Of a stretch of DNA of 64,000 nt, positions 58,601 to 64,000 are shown piece by piece. This DNA is from Biscogniauxia marginata (lineage: Eukaryota > Ascomycota > Sordariomycetes > Xylariales > Xylariaceae): assembly GCA_022695795.1 (NCBI GenBank), contig MU404096.1, forward strand, positions 62,001-126,000, written 5' to 3'. How positions within the stretch are numbered: position 1 is the first letter of the stretch; each line of letters opens with the position of its first letter. Both the position numbers and the translations under genes were made by a program. The notes beneath the pieces were generated by a model, which was not told the origin of the DNA, did no database searches, and saw only the letters and a list, made by a program, of their open reading frames with translations.

Positions 58601-61600
58601 CCCTTCATTCCTCCCTCTTATCGATGGTAGCGAACCTGAAGTCCACAAGCTGTCTCCTGTCGCTGTCCAACTAGGCCTTGCCGCGTTTGAGATGGCTCTT
58701 GCAAAACTCTGGTACTCATGGGGCATTCAACCTAGTGCCGTCCTCGGCCATAGCCTGGGCGAGTATGCTGCCCTTCATGTTTCTGGGGTGTTGTCTGCTA
58801 GTGACACTATCTACCTTGTCGGCGCCCGCGCCCAGCTCCTCGTGGATAAATGCACTGCTGGTACCCACGCCATGTTAGCCGTTCAAGGGTCTGTTGAGAC
58901 TGTCAAGGAGGCACTTGGTCCTCGTAGAGAAACCACAAATGTTGCCTGTATTAATGGCCCTCGTGAGACAGTCCTCAGCGGTCCTTCTACTGGAGTAGCC
59001 GAGATTGCTGAGCTGCTTGGCCGCGCTGGTTTTAAGTGCACTCAGCTCAAGGTGCCTTTCGCATTCCACTCTGCCCAAGTTGAGCCTATTTTGGATGACT
59101 TCGAGAAACTTTCCCGCTCTGTCCGCTTCCATGAGCCTAAGATCCCTGTCATATCTCCCCTTCTTGGCAAGCTTGTCGAAGGTGAACCAATTGACCCGGC
59201 CTACCTGCGCAGTCACGCTCGCGAGGCCGTTAACTTTCTTGGTGGCCTCGTCTCAGCTCAGAAGTCTGGCATTATTGATGAGAAGACCGTTTGGCTTGAA
59301 GTCGGCCCTCATCCAGTTTGCGCTAATATGGTGAAGGCTGCCTTTGGTGTAGCCACTATCGCTACACCTTCCTTGCGTCGCAATGAGCCCACGTACAAGA
59401 CTCTGAGCTCTACGTTGTGCACACTTCATTCGGCTGGTTTGAACATCGATTGGAACGAATATCACCGCGACTTCGACGCATCAGTACGACTTTTGGATGT
59501 CCCTACCTACTCATTCGATCTAAAGAATTATTGGCTGCAGTACACAGGAGACTGGTCTCTGACTAAGAACCGTGGTGCTCTCGCCGCCACTCAGGCCAAA
59601 GCTATTGAGGCACCAAAAGCTAAGCTATCAACTACCACGGTACAGAATATCACCAAAGAGGAGGTGAAGGGGGATATTGTTATTCTTGAGACCGAGTCTG
59701 AGATGACAGAAGAGAACCTCCGAAAAGTCTGTTCTGGCCATCTTGTGAATGGTACCGCTCTTTGCCCATCATCTCTCTACGGTGACATGGCTATGACCAT
59801 CTGCGAATACGGCTATAAGCTCCTTCGGCCTGATTCCGTGGACATCGGCTTGAACGTTGCTCATATGGAAGTTCCAAAGACCCTCATTTTCGACACCAAA
59901 GCGAAGAGCCAGGTTCTGCGTATGCAAGTCGAGCTCAATGCCGCAGAGAAGGTGGCCGACCTTACATTTACTACTGGGGATGGTGCCAAAAAGGTTGAAC
60001 ATGCCTACTGTAAGGTTTACATTGGTGACAGTCAGCAGTGGCTTGGGGAGTTCGAGCGCATCAGCTACCTTATCAAATCGCGCGTCGACGCTCTCAAAGC
60101 TGCTGAACAGCGGGGTGACGCCTCCAAAATTGGACGTGGCCTTGCATACAAGCTATTTTCTGCTCTCGTCGACTACGATCGCCGATATCGAGGTATGGAG
60201 TCCGTCATTCTCGACAGCGAGACTTGCGAAGCAACCGCCAAGGTCGTCTTCCAGACGTCACCCGAGGATGGTAACTTCCATACTGCACCCTATTGGATCG
60301 ATTCGGTCTGCCACATCTCTGGCTTCATATTGAATGGCTCTGATGCCATAGATTCTCGCGAGCAGGTTTACATTTCTCACGGATGGGGCAATATGAGATT
60401 TGCTGAGCGCCTTAGCGCATCCAAGATCTACCAGTCATACATCCGCATGCAAAATATCAAGGGTACTAAGATGATGTCTGGCGATGCTTACATCTTTGAT
60501 GGAGACAGACTCATTGGTATTGCCGGCGACGTTCGATTCCAGGCGATCCCACGGAAAGTTCTCAACATCGTCTTGCCTCCCCAGGGAGCTGCCGCTTCTG
60601 CAGCGGCACCAGCTCGCGCAGCTCCTGCTTCTAAACCCGCTGCTACAAAGGCTCCTGCCAAGGAGAAGAAGCAGGTCACCTCTGAAAATCTTCCCTCTGT
60701 CAACAAGAAACTCACCAAGACTTCGGTCGTGGTGCAGGTTATGGACATTGTCGCCAAAGAGACTGGCGTCAGTCATGATGAACTAGACGACAACATCGCC
60801 TTTTCTGACCTCGGCGTCGATTCTCTAATGGGTCTGACCATCAGCGGCCGTCTTCGTGAAGAACTGGAGTTGAACGTTGATTCTCATGCCTTCAATGATC
60901 ATTCTACTATCGGTGCCTTCAAGAAATTCCTTGGTCAGTTTGAGATTACTACCATAATTGAAGAGGCAATCAACTCCGGTGGTAGCTCGGACAGTGATGA
61001 TGAGGAGCTGGAGTCGGACTCAAACCTCACTACCCCGCTTGAGGACAGTGAGAAGGGTTCGATCAAGGGAGAAGCTGCAATAACCGAATCTGGAAACTCC
61101 AATGAACTCCAACAGATTGTGCGAGAGACCATATGTGCTGAAATGGGTGTTGAGGTTGAGGAGATTATTGCCGCTCCCGACTTGGCTGCCCTCGGCATGG
61201 ACTCGCTCATGAGTTTGTCCATTTTGGGAATTCTCCGTGAGAAGACCGGTCTTAACATCCCTGGAGATCTCCTTGGACATAACCCATCTCTCAAAGACAT
61301 TGAACGAACTCTTGGTGTTGAAGACAAGCCGAAGCGTGCCCCTGCTACAAAGGCTCCTGCTCCTAAGTCTTCCAAGACTGTCACCAAAACTGAATCAACT
61401 GTTATCTCTGTGTCAAAGACCGAGTCTACTGTTATTGATACCTACCCTCACCGCAAAGCTACTTCCGTACTTCTTCAGGGCAATCACCGGACTGCTACCA
61501 AGCAGCTTTTCATGATTCCGGATGGAAGTGGGAGCGCCACGTCATACACGGAAATCACTGAGCTTGGATCTGATATTGCCGTCTGGGGTATGTTCTCGCC

Positions 61601-62240
61601 ATTTATGAAGACACCCGAGGAGTATAATTGTGGTGTGTATGGCATGGCTACCAAGTTCATCGAAGAGATGAAGCGTCGTCAGCCCAAAGGTCCCTACGCT
61701 GTCTCTGGCTGGTCTGCCGGCGGTGTCATTGCCTACGAAATTGTCAACCAGCTTACCAAGGCCAATGAGGAGGTATCTCATCTTCTAATTATCGATGCTC
61801 CTTGCCCTATCACGATTGAGCCTCTTCCTGCCGGTCTTCACGCTTGGTTCGCAGAGATTGGTCTGCTTGGTGAAGGTGATTCCGCCGAAGCTAAAAAGAT
61901 TCCTTCGTGGCTTCTGCCTCACTTTGCCGCATCCGTCACCGCGCTCTCCAATTACACCGCCGAGCCTATTGCTAAGGACAAATGCCCTCAGGTGATGACA
62001 ATTTGGTGTGAGGATGGCGTCTGCAAGTTACCTACCGACCCCCGTCCAGATCCATACCCAACCGGCCACGCTCTCTTCCTGCTTGATAACCGTACCGACT
62101 TCGGACCAAATCACTGGGATGAATACCTCGATATCAACAAGATGACGTTCCGTCATATGCCCGGTAATCATTTCTCCATGATGCACGGTAATCTTGCTAA
62201 GCAACTTGGCGGGTTCCTAAAGGAGGGCATCCACCTATAA
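55637..62240 (+). CDS. non-reducing polyketide synthase, melanin (T4HN synthase) type
   Basis: Three exons (55637-55929, 55988-56279, 56337-62240) encode 2162 residues; both introns lie in the SAT domain. Domain order SAT-KS-MAT-PT-ACP-ACP-TE is complete. SAT: Cys119 in GLCTG and His245 in GPYHAPH. KS (from ~382): Cys553 in DTACSSS. MAT (from ~909): Ser1001 in GHSLGEY. Product template: His1330 in SGHLVNG and Asp1517 in YWIDSVCH. Phosphopantetheine serines are Ser1691 (GVDSLMG) and Ser1818 (GMDSLMS). Thioesterase/Claisen cyclase: Ser1988 in GWSAGG and His2140 in GNHFSMM. The whole sequence, including the N-terminus MSFLLFGDQSLD and LNERYHAQS, resembles the DHN-melanin PKS1 family, which condenses malonyl-CoA to 1,3,6,8-tetrahydroxynaphthalene (pentaketide). 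Product inferred from similarity. No key residue is missing. ATG 55637 is followed two codons later by a second possible start (Met5). Confidence 0.95.
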
Positions 62241-62632
62241 AACTGCTCTAATTTCTTACCTTATCACTCGTCAATTTCTTTGGAATGAAACACGGATATC
62301 ATGCTGTAAATGTCAGTTATATGAACGGTCACGCTCCTTGTATAACACCACCACCGTCGGGTACGATCAAGCTTAATGTTGGTACGGACGCTATTGGCTA
62401 GACTAGATGTGGTACGATGAGTATATAAGTGTTTGCATTTTTTAAAGCATCGGGTAATATTGTCCATAGACAAGTTGGTGGCGTATTGTGTTTCACGGAT
62501 ATTGGGGATCATCTCTCGTCTCCTAGTTGGCTTGGAGACATGCCGAGAAGACTGGGGACCTAGGACTAGGTACAACTTACAATTCAAAGTCGTTCGGAAT
62601 AATATATCTGTCTGCTTATTTTCCTCCAACGT

Positions 62633-62706
62633 GATTAGAAGATCGGCCGTTAAACACCGAAGCTAGCATTTAATAGTTGGTTCGAACTTGGTGATTCAGA
62701 CGATGA
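62633..62706 (+). pseudogene. possible decayed 5S rRNA fragment
   Basis: The string GATCGGCCGTTAAACACCGA, followed after 10 bases by TTAATAGTTGG, resembles the middle of fungal 5S rRNA (GATCAGCCGTAGTTAAGC ... GGTTAGTAGTTGG). Differences are partly C-to-T or G-to-A. The 5' third and the 3' stem are not recognisable. Dispersed 5S copies and pseudogenes are common in filamentous ascomycetes. Weak evidence. Confidence 0.3.
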
Positions 62707-63968
62707 GGTGTTTACGGAGCCTTTGTAGAACCCTTATTTTCCATCCATTTCAACCTTTGCCGCGATCCTCCGGAAAAGATTTTTCACTCTCCATCGATTT
62801 ATTCATCTGTCAGTCGATTATTTCATTATTCCTCGTTTTCTTCAACGTTCTTTTTCAGTGCTTAATATTCTTTAAACTACTAGTTGTTCACATTAACATT
62901 CTCCCTTATAAAAATCAGACCTGTATTTTATCAATTATCATGTAGCTTCTTTCGGTAGTTCAAGTAAAATCAACTTATATTAGCTCAAGTTTAGTACCAA
63001 CTTGATTGCTTAAATAGCAAGATACGTGTTTCTCGTTCTTCAAGTTGAGTCTTGGGTATATAGAGGGTGACTAAAGAAATACTATAACGGTAAGGTGGTG
63101 CTAGTATATAAACACCTTCGTTGTCCCTTTCTTGTACATTTAGTGTTCATGATTTTGAGGCTTTTACGTCAACGTATCATGCAGTTCTCGGCATCATTGG
63201 CTAGGATATGTGTCTGTGAGATAGTCATTATTGATCGAGAGACAAAATACGACGTCTCTCGCTCCACCACAGTACTTTGATATCAGAAACATTCCTTAAT
63301 GGCTACCCAGAAGGATGCAGCATAGGGGAAAAGAACGTCCCCGACTCGTGACCAACTTAGTAACACTCGCTCGTTTGTACCACATGAGCCACTCCTCTCA
63401 GAGATAGCTACATACCTACGTACGATGACTACGTCAGTAGTAGTAACCTACCCTGGGTAGATGCAGTCAGCAACTGCCAAAGGAGAAAAAAAGCGCACTT
63501 CTTTTGCAAGCATAAAGGCCTTATGATCACTACGTGCGGCTCTCAACTACCTATAGCATTTAAGTTTTCTTCCGCCTTGTCTTTTCGTTTACTATAGTGA
63601 GATGTACGGTGTTATCGGCCCTTTCCAGAGCCAAGCCGGGTCGTTACATATATCATCAGCACGTTTGAGACCCGGGGCTCTGGGTCATCCAGGCATATCC
63701 ATCCTTCGTCTCCGGGATCGGTCGAACGCCATTGGGGGAAAAAAGAAACGGACGGTTCGCAGAACGAGGTATGGTCCCTTTCTCCCCCAGCCACCCCGCC
63801 CCCCCTCCCCCCCTTCGTACGTTTTGTCTCTCATCTTGTGCTCGGTAGTTGGTAGTTTACAAAAGAAGAAAAGAAAAAAAAAGGAAAAGAAAAAAGAAAC
63901 ACCAATTTTTCCCGCCGATCACTGTATCCGCGATGCGTGGCACGAGATTGACTTTTGCCTATCTTATC

Positions 63969-63985
63969 TTCTCTCTCTCTCTCTA
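63969..63985. repeat. (CT)n microsatellite
   Basis: An uninterrupted CT run of about 17 bases, close to the right edge. Confidence 0.85.
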
Positions 63986-64000
63986 GTACACACCAAGGAT

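Larger units (their letters stand above)
62241..64000. other. gene-free right end
   Basis: 1.76 kb after the PKS. It contains a possible decayed 5S rRNA fragment, a C-rich then purine-rich segment (63790-63901) and a CT dinucleotide run at the edge (63969-63985). It may include the promoter of a gene beyond the window. Confidence 0.5.

Overview
This window is nuclear DNA of a filamentous ascomycete (Pezizomycotina, most likely a Sordariomycete). The evidence is short 50-260 nt introns with GT-AG ends and TACTAAC/CTAAT-type branch sites, an intron-free RNA polymerase III tRNA-Glu gene, long AT-leaning intergenic deserts, and orthologues of typical filamentous fungal genes: Ste7-type MAPKK, Spt6, Osh3-type oxysterol-binding protein, Pth11-like receptor and non-reducing polyketide synthase. 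Genes were rebuilt by joining reading frames at splice sites. Each multi-exon model closes in frame at every junction. Start codons were restricted to ATG.

Layout. 0-2 kb: a C2H2 zinc-finger protein entering from the left edge. 3.5 kb: tRNA-Glu(CTC). 3.6-7.3 kb: a gene desert. 7.3-8.3 kb: an unrecognised, GC-rich, low-complexity protein. 9.7-22.6 kb: a conserved housekeeping block (coiled-coil protein, HAD hydrolase, Ste7-type MAPKK, Spt6). 23.5-25.5 kb: an amino acid/GABA/choline-type permease. 27-34 kb: an accessory stretch with a Pth11-like 7TM protein, a GNAT acetyltransferase, a small conserved-looking protein and a CmcJ/GA4-desaturase/AsaB-like oxygenase. 35 kb: one very small possible gene. 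37.5-40.6 kb: Osh3-type oxysterol-binding protein. 42.4-44.3 kb: secreted GH35 beta-galactosidase. 44.6-45.8 kb: DUF92/TMEM19 membrane protein. 48-50 kb: secreted Fet3/Abr1-type multicopper oxidase. 50-55.6 kb: a second large desert. 55.6-62.2 kb: a complete non-reducing PKS (SAT-KS-MAT-PT-ACP-ACP-TE) of the melanin (tetrahydroxynaphthalene synthase) type. 62.2-64 kb: no gene; a possible decayed 5S rRNA fragment.

How they fit together. The core block (MAPKK, Spt6, Osh3) carries ordinary signalling, transcription-elongation and lipid-transfer functions and is not a functional cluster. The most suggestive partnership is the multicopper oxidase and the NR-PKS, its nearest gene neighbour. This pairing of enzyme classes recurs in fungal DHN-melanin loci (polyketide naphthol made by the PKS, polymerised by a multicopper oxidase), but the other melanin enzymes are not in view. 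Two genes (Pth11-like and multicopper oxidase) can only be read through by accepting GC-AG introns, and two contain 24-25 nt microexons, so automated gene calls would probably break them.
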